Part shown: positions 26,213-34,744 of the stretch, one piece after another
Layout: each line of letters starts with the position of its first letter
Position numbering within the stretch: the stretch's first letter is position 1
Source: an uncultured Clostridia bacterium
GTDB taxonomy: Bacteria > Bacillota > Clostridia > Oscillospirales > Acutalibacteraceae
Direction of reading: 5' to 3'
NCBI GenBank assembly: GCA_944385105.1
Contig: CALWVR010000016.1
Coordinates: 1 to 36,076 of the forward strand
DNA: 36,076 nt
Program-made: the position numbers and the translations under genes
The notes under the pieces: generated by a model
Told to the model about the DNA's origin: nothing
The model's input: only the letters and a program-made list of their open reading frames with translations
Databases searched by the model: none

Positions 26213-26767
26213 TTATATTTCCATTATCTCTTTTTCTTTCTTTTCTGAGACTTCATCTATTCTTTTACAAAATTTATCAGTCAAATCTTGTATATGTTTT
26301 TCACTTTGTTTTAGATCGTCTTCTGTAATTACTGAATCTTTTTTAAGCTTTTTCAAAGCATCAATAGAATCACGCCTAATATTCCTTATTATAACCTTAG
26401 AATCTTCTGACATCTTAGATATACTTTTAACGATTTCTCTCCTCCTATCCTCAGTTAATGGAGGAAAAACTATTCTTAAAACCTTTCCATCATTTTGTGG
26501 GTTTATTCCTATATCTGAAGTTTGTATAGCCTTTTCTATTCCTCTCAAACATGATATATCCCAGGGTTGTATAACTAAAGTTCTAGCTTCAGACACGGAA
26601 ACAGCTGCCAATTGATTAATTGCTGTTGGAGTTCCATAATAATCCACCATTACCTTGTCAAGAATAGCCGGATTTGCTCTTCCTGCTCTGATGGATGTAT
26701 ACTCTCTTATAAGTGAGTCTAAAGACTTTTGCATATTTTCTTCAGTTTTTTTAAAAATTTGTTTCAT
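26213..26767 (-). CDS. frr: Ribosome recycling factor
   Basis: A 184-residue RRF of standard length (185). It splits post-termination ribosomes together with EF-G. The three-helix bundle and beta domain signatures are clear: REYTSIRAGRANPAILDKV, YYGTPTAINQLAAVSV, IQPWDIS, NDGKVLRIVFPPLTEDRRRE and RRDSIDALKK. The ATG follows AAGGAG. It is separated by 27 bases from pyrH, the usual partner. Confidence 0.97.
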   Translation of the reverse strand: MKQIFKKTEENMQKSLDSLIREYTSIRAGRANPAILDKVMVDYYGTPTAINQLAAVSVSEARTLVIQPWDISCLRGIEKAIQTSDIGINPQNDGKVLRIVFPPLTEDRRREIVKSISKMSEDSKVIIRNIRRDSIDALKKLKKDSVITEDDLKQSEKHIQDLTDKFCKRIDEVSEKKEKEIMEI

Positions 26768-26794
26768 AAATAAAATCTCCTTAATAAAATTTAA

Positions 26795-27499
26795 TTATTT
26801 TACCAACGTCCCGATCGGTTTTCCCATTATTGCATCAAAAATATTGTTTGGCTCACTGATACTAAAAACCAGCAAAGGAATATTTGTATCTTTACACAAG
26901 GATGCCGCAGTACTATCCATAACACCTAGTCCTTTATTCAGAACATCTAAATAATTAAGTGTATCATACTTATGTGCATTCTTATTGATCTTAGGATCAC
27001 AGTCATATATTCCATCAACCATAGTGGCTTTAAGTATAACATCTGCATCTATCTCTGCTGCTCTTAAAGACGCAGCAGTATCAGTCGAAAAGAAAGGATT
27101 TCCTGTTCCACATCCAAAAACTACTACCCTTCCCTTTTCTAAATGTCTTACTGCCCTATTTCTAATGTAAGGTTCTGCCACTTCTTGCATAGAAATTGCA
27201 GTTTGAACCCTAACATCAATTTCCATTTGTTCTAGTGCATCTGCAACTCCCAAAGCATTAATAACTGTTGCAAGCATTCCCATGTGATCAGCTCTAGTTC
27301 TATCCATTTTTCCACTGCTTCTTCCGCGCCAGAAGTTGCCTCCTCCAACAACAATTCCTATCTGTACCCCCATATCAACGCATCTTTTTATAGGCTTACA
27401 AATAGAAAGTACTGTATCAAAATTTATACCATATTTGCTGGCCCCAGCCAACGCTTCACCGCTAAGTTTTAATAAAACCCTTTTATATTTTGGATTCAA
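26795..27499 (-). CDS. pyrH: UMP kinase
   Basis: A 234-residue bacterial UMP kinase of the amino-acid-kinase fold; it makes UDP from UMP. Visible are [73 protein letters not shown] and the C-terminal MGKPIGT. The start is TTG at 27499, eight bases after AGGAG, giving [14 protein letters not shown]. Earlier in-frame GTG and TTG codons (27508, 27505) overlap or crowd the ribosome binding site. A terminator lies between tsf and this gene, so pyrH may have its own promoter. Confidence 0.96.
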   Translation of the reverse strand: MNPKYKRVLLKLSGEALAGASKYGINFDTVLSICKPIKRCVDMGVQIGIVVGGGNFWRGRSSGKMDRTRADHMGMLATVINALGVADALEQMEIDVRVQTAISMQEVAEPYIRNRAVRHLEKGRVVVFGCGTGNPFFSTDTAASLRAAEIDADVILKATMVDGIYDCDPKINKNAHKYDTLNYLDVLNKGLGVMDSTAASLCKDTNIPLLVFSISEPNNIFDAIMGKPIGTLVK

Positions 27500-27569
27500 T
27501 GACAACACTCCTAAGATCGATTTTATATTATTTTACAACAAGAAAAAGATTATGTAAAGTGGCTATATA

Positions 27570-27605
27570 CATTAAAATAGAGCGCAGTTACTTCTACGCT
27601 CTATT
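27570..27605 (-). terminator. Intrinsic terminator after tsf
   Basis: The arms AATAGAGCG and CGCTCTATT (27576-27584, 27597-27605) form a 9-bp stem, extendable inward by AG/CT across a mismatch. TTTTAATG follows on the minus strand. It separates rpsB-tsf from the pyrH operon. Confidence 0.75.
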
Positions 27606-27654
27606 CTTAGTATAAAAGTAAATTTCAGTTTCTCCGCATCTTATTAAAAACAAT

Positions 27655-28569
27655 TTACTTTATCATGTTGGCAACTTCATCAGCAAAATTGTCTTCACGC
27701 TTTTCAAGACCTTCACCCTTCTCAAAACGCACAAAAGCTTCTATACCAATTTCTGTACCTAATTCCTTAGACATTAGTTTTGTATAATCATCAATAGTTA
27801 AATCCGAATTTTTAACGAAAATTTGTTCTGTTAAACAATTTTCTTTATAAAACTTCCCCATTCTGCCCATTACTATTTTTTCTGCTACATTTGCAGGCTT
27901 TCCATCATTAATAACTTGTTCTGTAAGAATTTTCTTTTCATGTTCAATGACATCTGCTGGAACTGACTCCCTATTAAGATAACTTGGATTTGCAGCAGCA
28001 ACTTGCATAGCTATGTCCTTAGCATATTCCTTAAATTTTGGTTCTTGAGAAACTTTATTATCCGCATTGAATTTAACCATAACTCCGATTCTTCCTGCAG
28101 CATGGTTATAAGTCATAACAACGCCCTCAAAGCGCTCAAAACGACGAATTTTTATGTTCTCACCAATTGTAAGGATCTTTTCTCTTACTAACTCTTCAAC
28201 TGTTAGATCACTACCTTTAGCCTTGCACTGCATTAACTCATCTAATGTTTTCGGTGCGTTTTCTATAATTGTATCTAAACATACCTGCACAAATTCATTA
28301 AACTCTGCATTCTTAGCAACAAAGTCTGTTTCGGCATTAACCTCTATAACAGCACTAATATTTCCTTCCTCGTTAACACAAGCAAAAGCAACACCTTCAG
28401 CTGCTATTCGCCCTGATTTTTTAGTAGCTGCTGCAAGCCCTTTTTCTCTTAATAAATCAACAGCTTTATCCATGTTTCCTTCTGCTTCTGTAAGAGCTTT
28501 TTTACAGTCCATCATTCCGCAACCTGTTTTTTCTCTTAACTCTTTAACGTCACTTGCTGTAAAAGCCAT
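27655..28569 (-). CDS. tsf: Elongation factor Ts
   Basis: A 304-residue EF-Ts, the nucleotide exchange factor of EF-Tu. N-terminal UBA-like domain ASDVKELREKTGCGMMDCKKAL, then the core with AVIEVNAETDFVAKN (the EF-Tu contact) and the dimerisation domain. Start ATG at 28569, seven bases after GGAGGT; upstream in-frame codons lie within that site. It forms the usual operon with rpsB, 93 bases upstream, with a hairpin in the gap. Confidence 0.97.
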   Translation of the reverse strand: MAFTASDVKELREKTGCGMMDCKKALTEAEGNMDKAVDLLREKGLAAATKKSGRIAAEGVAFACVNEEGNISAVIEVNAETDFVAKNAEFNEFVQVCLDTIIENAPKTLDELMQCKAKGSDLTVEELVREKILTIGENIKIRRFERFEGVVMTYNHAAGRIGVMVKFNADNKVSQEPKFKEYAKDIAMQVAAANPSYLNRESVPADVIEHEKKILTEQVINDGKPANVAEKIVMGRMGKFYKENCLTEQIFVKNSDLTIDDYTKLMSKELGTEIGIEAFVRFEKGEGLEKREDNFADEVANMIK

Positions 28570-28622
28570 CTTAGTTACCTCCAAAATATAAATAATTTTT
28601 AATATTATGGTTTATTACACAG

Positions 28623-28646
28623 CAAAAGACGGAATCCCGCCTTTTG
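28623..28646 (-). promoter_or_regulatory. Hairpin between rpsB and tsf (possible attenuator)
   Basis: CAAAAGGCGG and CCGTCTTTTG pair over ten positions with one G-U, around a GATT loop. No separate T-run follows on the minus strand, so it is at best a partial terminator that sets the rpsB/tsf ratio, or an RNA-stability element. Confidence 0.5.
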
Positions 28647-28662
28647 TTAAAATTCATTAAAG

Positions 28663-29418
28663 TTATTCTGTCACTGCTTCAGCCATTTCTTCAGTAATAT
28701 CATCGACTTCTTCAACTGCTGCAGCACCCATGCGTCCTTCTTTTCCTTCAATTATAGCATTTGCCATAATTCCAGCTAACAATTTAACTGCTCTAATTGC
28801 ATCATCATTACCTGGAATAACGTAATCTACATCATCAGGATCACAGTTTGTGTCAACAATAGCTACAATCGGTATTCCAAGTTTTTTAGCTTCAGCTACA
28901 GCTATTTTTTCCTTACGTGGATCAACAATAAAAAGCGCACCCGGCAACTCTTTCATATCTTTAATTCCACCTAAAAATTTCTCAAGCTTTTCAATTTCCA
29001 GGTTTAACTTAATTACTTCCTTTTTAGGCAAAAGTTCAAAAGTCCCATTTTCCTGCATCTCTCTTAGCTGTTTTAAGCGGTTAATTCTATGGCGAATTGT
29101 TGTAAAGTTAGTAAGCATTCCACCAAGCCATCTAGCATTAACATAATAAGCTCCACTTCTTATTGCTTCTTCCTTTACTGAATCTTGTGCTTGCTTCTTA
29201 GTACCAACAAATAGAATTGATTTACCATCTATTGTAAGCTCACGTATAAAATTGTAAGCTTCCTCTAATTTTTTTACAGTTTTTTGAAGGTCTATAATGT
29301 ATATACCATTTCTCTCTGTAAAAATATACTCTGCCATTTTAGGATTCCATCTTCTTGTTTGATGGCCAAAATGGACACCTGCTTCTAAAAGTTGTTTCAT
29401 AGATACTACATTTGACAT
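28663..29418 (-). CDS. rpsB: Ribosomal protein uS2
   Basis: A 251-residue S2 protein of the small subunit. Family motifs: [77 protein letters not shown] and [12 protein letters not shown]. The acidic C-terminal tail ([16 protein letters not shown]) is usual. Start ATG at 29418, seven bases after AGGAGG; an earlier in-frame codon at 29451 lies in the leader. It has its own promoter and a structured leader. Confidence 0.98.
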   Translation of the reverse strand: MSNVVSMKQLLEAGVHFGHQTRRWNPKMAEYIFTERNGIYIIDLQKTVKKLEEAYNFIRELTIDGKSILFVGTKKQAQDSVKEEAIRSGAYYVNARWLGGMLTNFTTIRHRINRLKQLREMQENGTFELLPKKEVIKLNLEIEKLEKFLGGIKDMKELPGALFIVDPRKEKIAVAEAKKLGIPIVAIVDTNCDPDDVDYVIPGNDDAIRAVKLLAGIMANAIIEGKEGRMGAAAVEEVDDITEEMAEAVTE

Positions 29419-29515
29419 ATTATTTCCTCCTTGGTTATACCTCCGCAACACTTGAAATTCAAATAAACCTAAAAATAGGACACCAAGAATTATAAAGTGT
29501 TAGCGTGTGATTTTT
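29419..29515 (-). promoter_or_regulatory. Structured 5' leader of rpsB (candidate ribosomal-protein autoregulatory RNA)
   Basis: In the leader RNA CGCUAACACUU (29505-29495) can pair with AAGUGUUGCG (29453-29444), ten pairs with one bulged U. The 3' arm ends against a GGAGG (GCGGAGG) that lies upstream of the true rpsB site AGGAGG. Inside the closed region CCUAUUUUUAGG can form a small hairpin. The layout resembles leaders by which ribosomal proteins repress their own synthesis, but no known class is matched. Confidence 0.45.
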
Positions 29516-29521
29516 TAGTCT

Positions 29522-29550
29522 ATTGTACCATATCAAAAGATAAATTACAA
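29522..29550 (-). promoter_or_regulatory. Sigma-A type promoter of rpsB-tsf
   Basis: TTGTAA (29550-29545), a 17-base spacer with TG two bases before the -10 box, and TACAAT (29527-29522) on the minus strand. It lies about 100 bases before the rpsB start. Confidence 0.7.
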
Positions 29551-29581
29551 GAGTATACTTTAAATTTTAAATATTAAATTG

Positions 29582-29875
29582 TTAAATTTTTAAAAACCTA
29601 TTAAAGTTAATAAACTTTTTCCGTCGTCTCTTAGGTATTAAATTGTGACTAACTAATATTGTATCCTCGCCTATTACTTCTATTTCATCCCATTTTATTA
29701 TTATATCGTCTTCTCTTCCCAAAAGTCCAAACCACTTAAGTTTTCCATATATAATTATGCAAACAAGTTTAGCTGTCTTTGTATCTATCTCAACATCACT
29801 AACACATCCTATACGCATTCCTGTTTTTACATTAATTACTTCCTTAGCTCTCATATCCACTATTCTACAGCGCAA
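29582..29875 (-). CDS. YlmC/YmxH family PRC-barrel protein
   Basis: A 97-residue single PRC-barrel domain: MRAKEVINVKTGMRIGCVSDVEID, KLVCIIIYGK, then FGLLGREDDIIIKWDEIEVIGEDTILV, which matches the YlmC/YmxH group widespread in spore-formers. Relatives are called sporulation proteins, but a molecular role is not established. The basic tail (IPKRRRKKFINFNRFLKI) could contact RNA or membrane. The start TTG at 29875 follows AGGAGGGG by about five bases; a later ATG (MRAKEV) lacks a ribosome binding site. It is divergent from the P-type ATPase gene. Confidence 0.85.
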   Translation of the reverse strand: MRCRIVDMRAKEVINVKTGMRIGCVSDVEIDTKTAKLVCIIIYGKLKWFGLLGREDDIIIKWDEIEVIGEDTILVSHNLIPKRRRKKFINFNRFLKI

Positions 29876-29912
29876 AAAATCCCCTCCTATTTATAAATTA
29901 AATTAACAATCA

Positions 29913-29941
29913 TTGACTTTAAAATTATATGTTTATATAAT
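29913..29941 (+). promoter_or_regulatory. Sigma-A type promoter of the P-type ATPase gene
   Basis: TTGACT (29913-29918), 17 bases, TATAAT (29936-29941), about 28 bases before the start codon. A strong consensus match. Confidence 0.75.
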
Positions 29942-29968
29942 TATAAAAAACACAAAGGAGGAATTTTA

Positions 29969-32332
29969 TTGTCTAAAATCACTCGATATAGTCCTGAGCT
30001 CTCCATTGGTCTGACAGATTCCCAAGTTAATTCAAGAAAGTGTCAAGGGCTTATAAATATTGATACATCAATTAAAACTAAGAGCATAAAAAAGATTATC
30101 TTAGATAATACACTGACCCTATTTAACATACTAAACTTTGTTTTAGCACTGGCTATAATTTACGTAGGTTCATACAAAAATTTACTTTTTATGGGTGTGG
30201 TGTTAGCAAATTTAGTCATAGGTACTTACCAGGAAATAAGAGCTAAAATAACAGTAGATAAGCTGTCAATAGTAGCATCTAACAAAATCCCCACTATAAG
30301 AAATGGAAATATAGAAAATCTACCAATAAACGAATTGGTACTCGACGACTTAATTGAGCTTAAGAACGGAAATCAAGTTCCTGCTGACTGTATTATCATC
30401 GAAGGAGAAAGCGACGTTAATGAATCACTTCTGACAGGTGAATCTGATTCTATTCATAAAAAAAAGGGAGATACTCTTTTATCGGGTAGTTTTATCGTAA
30501 GTGGTAAGTGCAAATGCAAAATAGAACATGTAGGAGAACAAAACTACGCATTTAAGATATCAAGTGAAGCAAAGTATGTAAAAAAAGTCAACTCACAAAT
30601 CATGAATGCATTTAATAAGATTATACTAATTATGTCTATATTAATCATACCTATAGGCTTATTTTTATTTTTCAAACAATACCAAAGTGTAGGATTTGAG
30701 CAAGCAATAGTCAATACAACTGCTGCCTTAATAGGAATGATTCCTGAGGGGTTAGTACTGCTTACAAGTACTGTTTTGGCTGTTAGTGTTATAAGACTGT
30801 CAAAGCGTAAAGTCTTAGTTCAAGAATTATATTGTATTGAAACCTTAGCAAGAGTGGATATACTATGCCTTGATAAAACAGGTACAATAACAGAAGGTAC
30901 AATGAAAGTAGACAACATTATTGCATATAAGGATCAAAATAAAAATGACATAGATTACGCTTTGTCTTTACTCGTAAATTCTATAGAGGATTCAAATCCA
31001 ACATTCAACGCTATAAAAGATTATATAGGTTCTATGGGTTCAAAAAATAATTCTAGTGAAGTAGCATCAAATGTTATCCCTTTTTCCTCTGAAAAAAAAT
31101 GGTCAGGCGCCTTTTTTGAAGGATTAGGTAGTTACATAATAGGTGCACCTGAATTTGTTTTAAGGAATAACGTTTCTCTTATTAAAGATGAAATCCAAAA
31201 CCTTACAAAGGAAAATCGAGTTGTACTCATCGCACATTCAAAAAGTAATTTTAATGATAAGTCTCTACCTGATGATATTGTTCCTATGGGATTTGTTTTA
31301 ATAAATGATGTCATAAGAAGTGAAGCTAAAGATACTTTAAAGTATTTTGATGAACAGGGAGTCAAAATAAAGATTATATCAGGAGACAATGTTTCAACAG
31401 TGTCTGCCATATCAAAAAAGGCTGGACTTAAGGACTATGATAACTACATAGATGCAACTACATTGTCTAGTTATGATAAAATAAAAGAGGCCGCAAATAA
31501 ATATTCAATATTCGGTAGAGTGTCTCCTATGCAGAAAAAACAATTAATTAAAGCACTAAAGGAAAACGGTCATACTGTTGCAATGACTGGTGATGGAGTA
31601 AATGATGTCCTTGCATTAAAGGAATCTGATTGTAGCGTAGTTATGGCTAATGGCAGTGATGCTGCTAGAAATGTTGCACAGTTGGTACTTCTTAATTCCG
31701 ACTTTTCCTCTATGCCAAAAGTTGTCTTAGAAGGGAGAAGATCCATAAATAATATCCAAAGATCTTCTTCATTGTTTTTGGTAAAAACAATTTACGCAAC
31801 TTTATTGTCCATTATTTTTCTATTTATTAATATGTCTTATCCCTTTATACCCATACAAATGACTCTCACAAGTGTATTTACAATAGGCATCCCCTCTTTT
31901 ATACTAGCCTTAGAGCCCAATAAAGATAGAGTAAAAGGAAACTTATTTGTTAATATAATTAGTAAAGCTCTTCCCTGCGCCATTATAATTGTTCTTGATA
32001 TACTTGCAACAATATTGTTATCGCAAGTTTTTAGTTTACCCTCTAAGGATACGTCTACTATCTGTGTTATCCTAACTGGTATATGTGGTCTTGGCTTACT
32101 TTTTAATATCTGTAGTCCATTTAATTTAATAAGAAAAATTCTATTTGGTACTATGGCTTCTTGTTTCTTTATTGGAATTGTTTTTTTCACTGATCTTTTC
32201 TCATTGTCTAAACTTAATTTATTAATCATAGTAACTACCTTATGCCTCGGTACTGTCTCAATTTTATCTCTAAATTTTCTAATAAAACTTTCTGATAAAA
32301 TAAGCAAGAAAAACAAACGACAAAAAGTTTAA
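29969..32332 (+). CDS. CtpE-like cation-transporting P-type ATPase
   Basis: A 787-residue P-type ATPase. N-terminal GLTDSQVNSRKCQG is the actuator-side motif of the CtpE-like group; then TGES (156-159, dephosphorylation), PEGLVLLTS in helix M4 (259 on), the phosphorylation site DKTGT with Asp302, and the hinge AMTGDGVNDVLALKESD. About ten membrane helices are visible, and there is no N-terminal heavy-metal domain. Mycobacterial CtpE takes up calcium; Ca2+ here is an inference from family likeness, and other divalent cations or K+ are possible. The start is TTG at 29969 after AAGGAGG; no ATG is near. The promoter lies directly upstream, and it converges with nfnB on a shared terminator. Confidence 0.9.
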   Translation: MSKITRYSPELSIGLTDSQVNSRKCQGLINIDTSIKTKSIKKIILDNTLTLFNILNFVLALAIIYVGSYKNLLFMGVVLANLVIGTYQEIRAKITVDKLSIVASNKIPTIRNGNIENLPINELVLDDLIELKNGNQVPADCIIIEGESDVNESLLTGESDSIHKKKGDTLLSGSFIVSGKCKCKIEHVGEQNYAFKISSEAKYVKKVNSQIMNAFNKIILIMSILIIPIGLFLFFKQYQSVGFEQAIVNTTAALIGMIPEGLVLLTSTVLAVSVIRLSKRKVLVQELYCIETLARVDILCLDKTGTITEGTMKVDNIIAYKDQNKNDIDYALSLLVNSIEDSNPTFNAIKDYIGSMGSKNNSSEVASNVIPFSSEKKWSGAFFEGLGSYIIGAPEFVLRNNVSLIKDEIQNLTKENRVVLIAHSKSNFNDKSLPDDIVPMGFVLINDVIRSEAKDTLKYFDEQGVKIKIISGDNVSTVSAISKKAGLKDYDNYIDATTLSSYDKIKEAANKYSIFGRVSPMQKKQLIKALKENGHTVAMTGDGVNDVLALKESDCSVVMANGSDAARNVAQLVLLNSDFSSMPKVVLEGRRSINNIQRSSSLFLVKTIYATLLSIIFLFINMSYPFIPIQMTLTSVFTIGIPSFILALEPNKDRVKGNLFVNIISKALPCAIIIVLDILATILLSQVFSLPSKDTSTICVILTGICGLGLLFNICSPFNLIRKILFGTMASCFFIGIVFFTDLFSLSKLNLLIIVTTLCLGTVSILSLNFLIKLSDKISKKNKRQKV

Positions 32333-32351
32333 ACTACTTTTTGTCGTTTTT
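32315..32351. terminator. Bidirectional terminator between the P-type ATPase gene and nfnB
   Basis: A perfect stem AAACGACAAAAAGT / ACTTTTTGTCGTTT with a short loop, followed by T-runs on both strands. The stem covers the last codons and stop codons of both convergent genes, which are separated by a single base. Confidence 0.85.
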
Positions 32352-33716
32352 AATTATATACTTAGCTGCATTTTTACCTGCTGCCATTGCGAGTATAACT
32401 GTAGCAGCACCTGTAACAGCATCTCCACCTGCATAAACAAAGTCATTTGAGGTCTTCTGATTTTGATCTACCAATATATATCCTCTTTTATCTTTTTTTA
32501 CATCAGATATAGAATCTATTATGACTGGATTTGGCAAAGTGCCAATTGCCATAATAACGCAATCAACATCAATAAAAAAGTTCGAGCCCTCTTGCTCAAT
32601 AGGCTTTTTACGTCCAGATTCGTCTGGTTCTGAAAGTTTCATTCTTACACATTCTATAGACTTTACTTTACCATCTTCGTCTCCCAAAATCCTTATAGGA
32701 TTTACTAAAAACTTAAATTCTATTCCTTCTTCCTCAGCATGAAAAATCTCTTCAAGTCGTGCCGGCATTTCATTTTTTGAACGTCTATACAAAACATAAA
32801 CATTTTCAGCCATAAGACGTTTTGCACACCTTGCTGCATCCATTGCAACGTTTCCGCCGCCTATTACAGCAACATTTTTAGGTTTTATTATAGGTGTATC
32901 ATAATTATCTAATTGAGCATTCATTAAATTTATACGAGTTAAAAATTCATTTGCTGAATATACACCCAAAAGTTTTTCTCCTTGAATGCCCATAAATCTT
33001 GGAAGTCCTGCCCCTGTTGACAAATAGATATAGCTATATCCTAGTTCTAACAATTCATCAATAGAAATTGTTTTTCCTAAAACAACATTATTCTCTATTT
33101 TTACCCCCAAATTAATTAGATTAGTTATTTCATATTCTACAACAGATTTGGGTAATCTAAACCCAGGTATTCCATAAGACAAAACTCCCCCTGCCTTATG
33201 CAGTGCTTCATATATAGTAACATCGTAACCATTTTTGGCAAGTTCATTCGCACAGGCTAATCCTGAAGGTCCAGAGCCCACAACTGCAATTTTATTCTTG
33301 CAAGGCTCTATTTTTGTTGTCTTATACTCTTCATTCTTCCTATGCCAGTCAGCAACAAATCTTTCTAATCTCCCTATAGCAATAGGTTCTCCTTTTTTCC
33401 CTCTTACACACCGTGACTCACATTGATTCTCCTGTGGACAAACCCTCCCACATATAGCGGGGAAAGAGTTAGTTGATGTTATTATTTCATAAGCTTTTCT
33501 AAAGTCTCCCTTAGACACACAATTAATAAATTCTGGAATTCTTACACTTACAGGGCAACCATTTATGCAAGGTTTAGTTTTACAATTAAGGCATCGCTTT
33601 GCCTCACTAATTGCCTGTTCCTCACTATAACCAGTCGCAACTTCTTCAAAAGTTTTATTTCTTTCATTAGGGTCTAGTTCATCCATTTTGACTCTCTTAT
33701 TCGTTATATCAGACAT
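32334..33716 (-). CDS. nfnB: NADPH-dependent ferredoxin:NAD+ oxidoreductase large subunit NfnB (GltA-like)
   Basis: A 460-residue flavoprotein of the glutamate synthase small-subunit family. N-terminal iron-sulfur region: CLNCKTKPCINGCPVSVRIP and CGRVCPQENQCESRC, binding two [4Fe-4S] clusters. Then FAD site VGSGPSGLACANELAKNGYDV, NADPH site IGGGNVAMDAARCAKR and a C-terminal FAD motif VYAGGDAVTGAATVILAMAAGK. With NfnA it can couple NADPH to NADH and ferredoxin by electron bifurcation, a key balance in clostridial fermentation. Such genes are often annotated gltA; the adjacent nfnA-like gene and the absence of a glutamate synthase large subunit favour Nfn. The ATG overlaps the nfnA stop by eight bases. 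Confidence 0.9.
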   Translation of the reverse strand: MSDITNKRVKMDELDPNERNKTFEEVATGYSEEQAISEAKRCLNCKTKPCINGCPVSVRIPEFINCVSKGDFRKAYEIITSTNSFPAICGRVCPQENQCESRCVRGKKGEPIAIGRLERFVADWHRKNEEYKTTKIEPCKNKIAVVGSGPSGLACANELAKNGYDVTIYEALHKAGGVLSYGIPGFRLPKSVVEYEITNLINLGVKIENNVVLGKTISIDELLELGYSYIYLSTGAGLPRFMGIQGEKLLGVYSANEFLTRINLMNAQLDNYDTPIIKPKNVAVIGGGNVAMDAARCAKRLMAENVYVLYRRSKNEMPARLEEIFHAEEEGIEFKFLVNPIRILGDEDGKVKSIECVRMKLSEPDESGRKKPIEQEGSNFFIDVDCVIMAIGTLPNPVIIDSISDVKKDKRGYILVDQNQKTSNDFVYAGGDAVTGAATVILAMAAGKNAAKYIIKNDKK

Positions 33717-34557
33717 CGCTTACTCCCTTCATTAAGTTACAATTATAATCTCTTATCTTTTTTCTTTCTACCTCTTCATACATTTTTATTCTCTTCATAG
33801 TTTCATCAAAATCAACTTTGTGCCCATCGAAATCAGGCCCATCAACACAAGCAAATTTAGTCTCTCCATTAACAGTAACTCTACAGCATCCACACATTCC
33901 AGTCCCATCTATCATTATTGGGTTCATACTAACAATAGTCTTTATATTGTGTTCTTTAGTAAGTTCACAAACTGCTTTCATCATTGCAAGAGGTCCTATT
34001 GCAATAGCTAAATCATATGTATAGCCGTTCTTTATTTGATTTTCTAAGCAATTAGTAACAAAACCTTTATTTCCATTAGAGCCATCGTCCGTCATTATAA
34101 ATAAATTATCACAAACCTTTTTCATCTCATCCTCTAATATTATAAGATCTTTATTCCTAAATCCGGCAATTATATCAACCTTCTTACCAGCTCTATATAA
34201 TTGTTTTGCTTGTGGAAATGCTATAGCACACCCCACTCCGCCTCCAATGATAACCACTTTTTCTGCTCCATCAGTAAGTGTTGGCTTTCCTAGAGGTCCC
34301 ACAAAATCAAGAATATAGTCTCCTTTATTCAGTTCATCGAGAAGCATAGTAGTTTTACCAATCCTTTGATATACTATAGTAACTGTACCTTCATCCTTAT
34401 CACAATCAGATATAGTCAAAGGTATTCTTTCACCATACTCATTTACACGCAAAATTATAAATTGTCCTGCTTTTGCTTTTTTGGCTATCATTGGAGCCTT
34501 TATTTTCATCTTAGTTGACACTTCATTAAGTCTCTTTTTTTCAACTATTAGGAACAT
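33709..34557 (-). CDS. nfnA: Ferredoxin:NAD+ oxidoreductase small subunit NfnA
   Basis: A 282-residue protein of the sulfide / dihydroorotate dehydrogenase-like FAD- and NAD-binding family. It has an FAD barrel (AKAGQFIILRVNEYGERIPLTISD), an NAD-binding domain (VVIIGGGVGCAIAFPQA) and a C-terminal [2Fe-2S] site with GTGMCGCCRVTV and ACVDGPDFDGH. The start ATG at 34557 follows AAGGTGAT; an in-frame TTG two codons upstream lies closer to that site and is less likely. It is first in the nfnAB operon, with a promoter at 34594..34622. The same family includes SudB, so the exact electron partners are inferred. Confidence 0.9.
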   Translation of the reverse strand: MFLIVEKKRLNEVSTKMKIKAPMIAKKAKAGQFIILRVNEYGERIPLTISDCDKDEGTVTIVYQRIGKTTMLLDELNKGDYILDFVGPLGKPTLTDGAEKVVIIGGGVGCAIAFPQAKQLYRAGKKVDIIAGFRNKDLIILEDEMKKVCDNLFIMTDDGSNGNKGFVTNCLENQIKNGYTYDLAIAIGPLAMMKAVCELTKEHNIKTIVSMNPIMIDGTGMCGCCRVTVNGETKFACVDGPDFDGHKVDFDETMKRIKMYEEVERKKIRDYNCNLMKGVSDV

Positions 34558-34593
34558 AAACAATCACCTTCATTTATAATACATATACATTAA

Positions 34594-34622
34594 ATTATAT
34601 AATTATATTAAATATTTTACAA
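34594..34622 (-). promoter_or_regulatory. Sigma-A type promoter of nfnAB
   Basis: TTGTAA (34622-34617), a 17-base spacer, TATAAT (34599-34594) on the minus strand, about 37 bases before the nfnA start. Confidence 0.6.
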
Positions 34623-34744
34623 GAAAATAGATTAAAATAATTTTTTCAATCACTATACAATTTTAACAATAATATAATATATATATTGTGATTTTTATAA
34701 TTATATGTTAATATATGATAATAAAATTAAAAGAAGGTGAATCT

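Noticed and set aside
32334..33716. Glutamate synthase small subunit
   Set aside because: No large subunit is nearby, while an NfnA-type partner overlaps it, so the Nfn assignment fits better.
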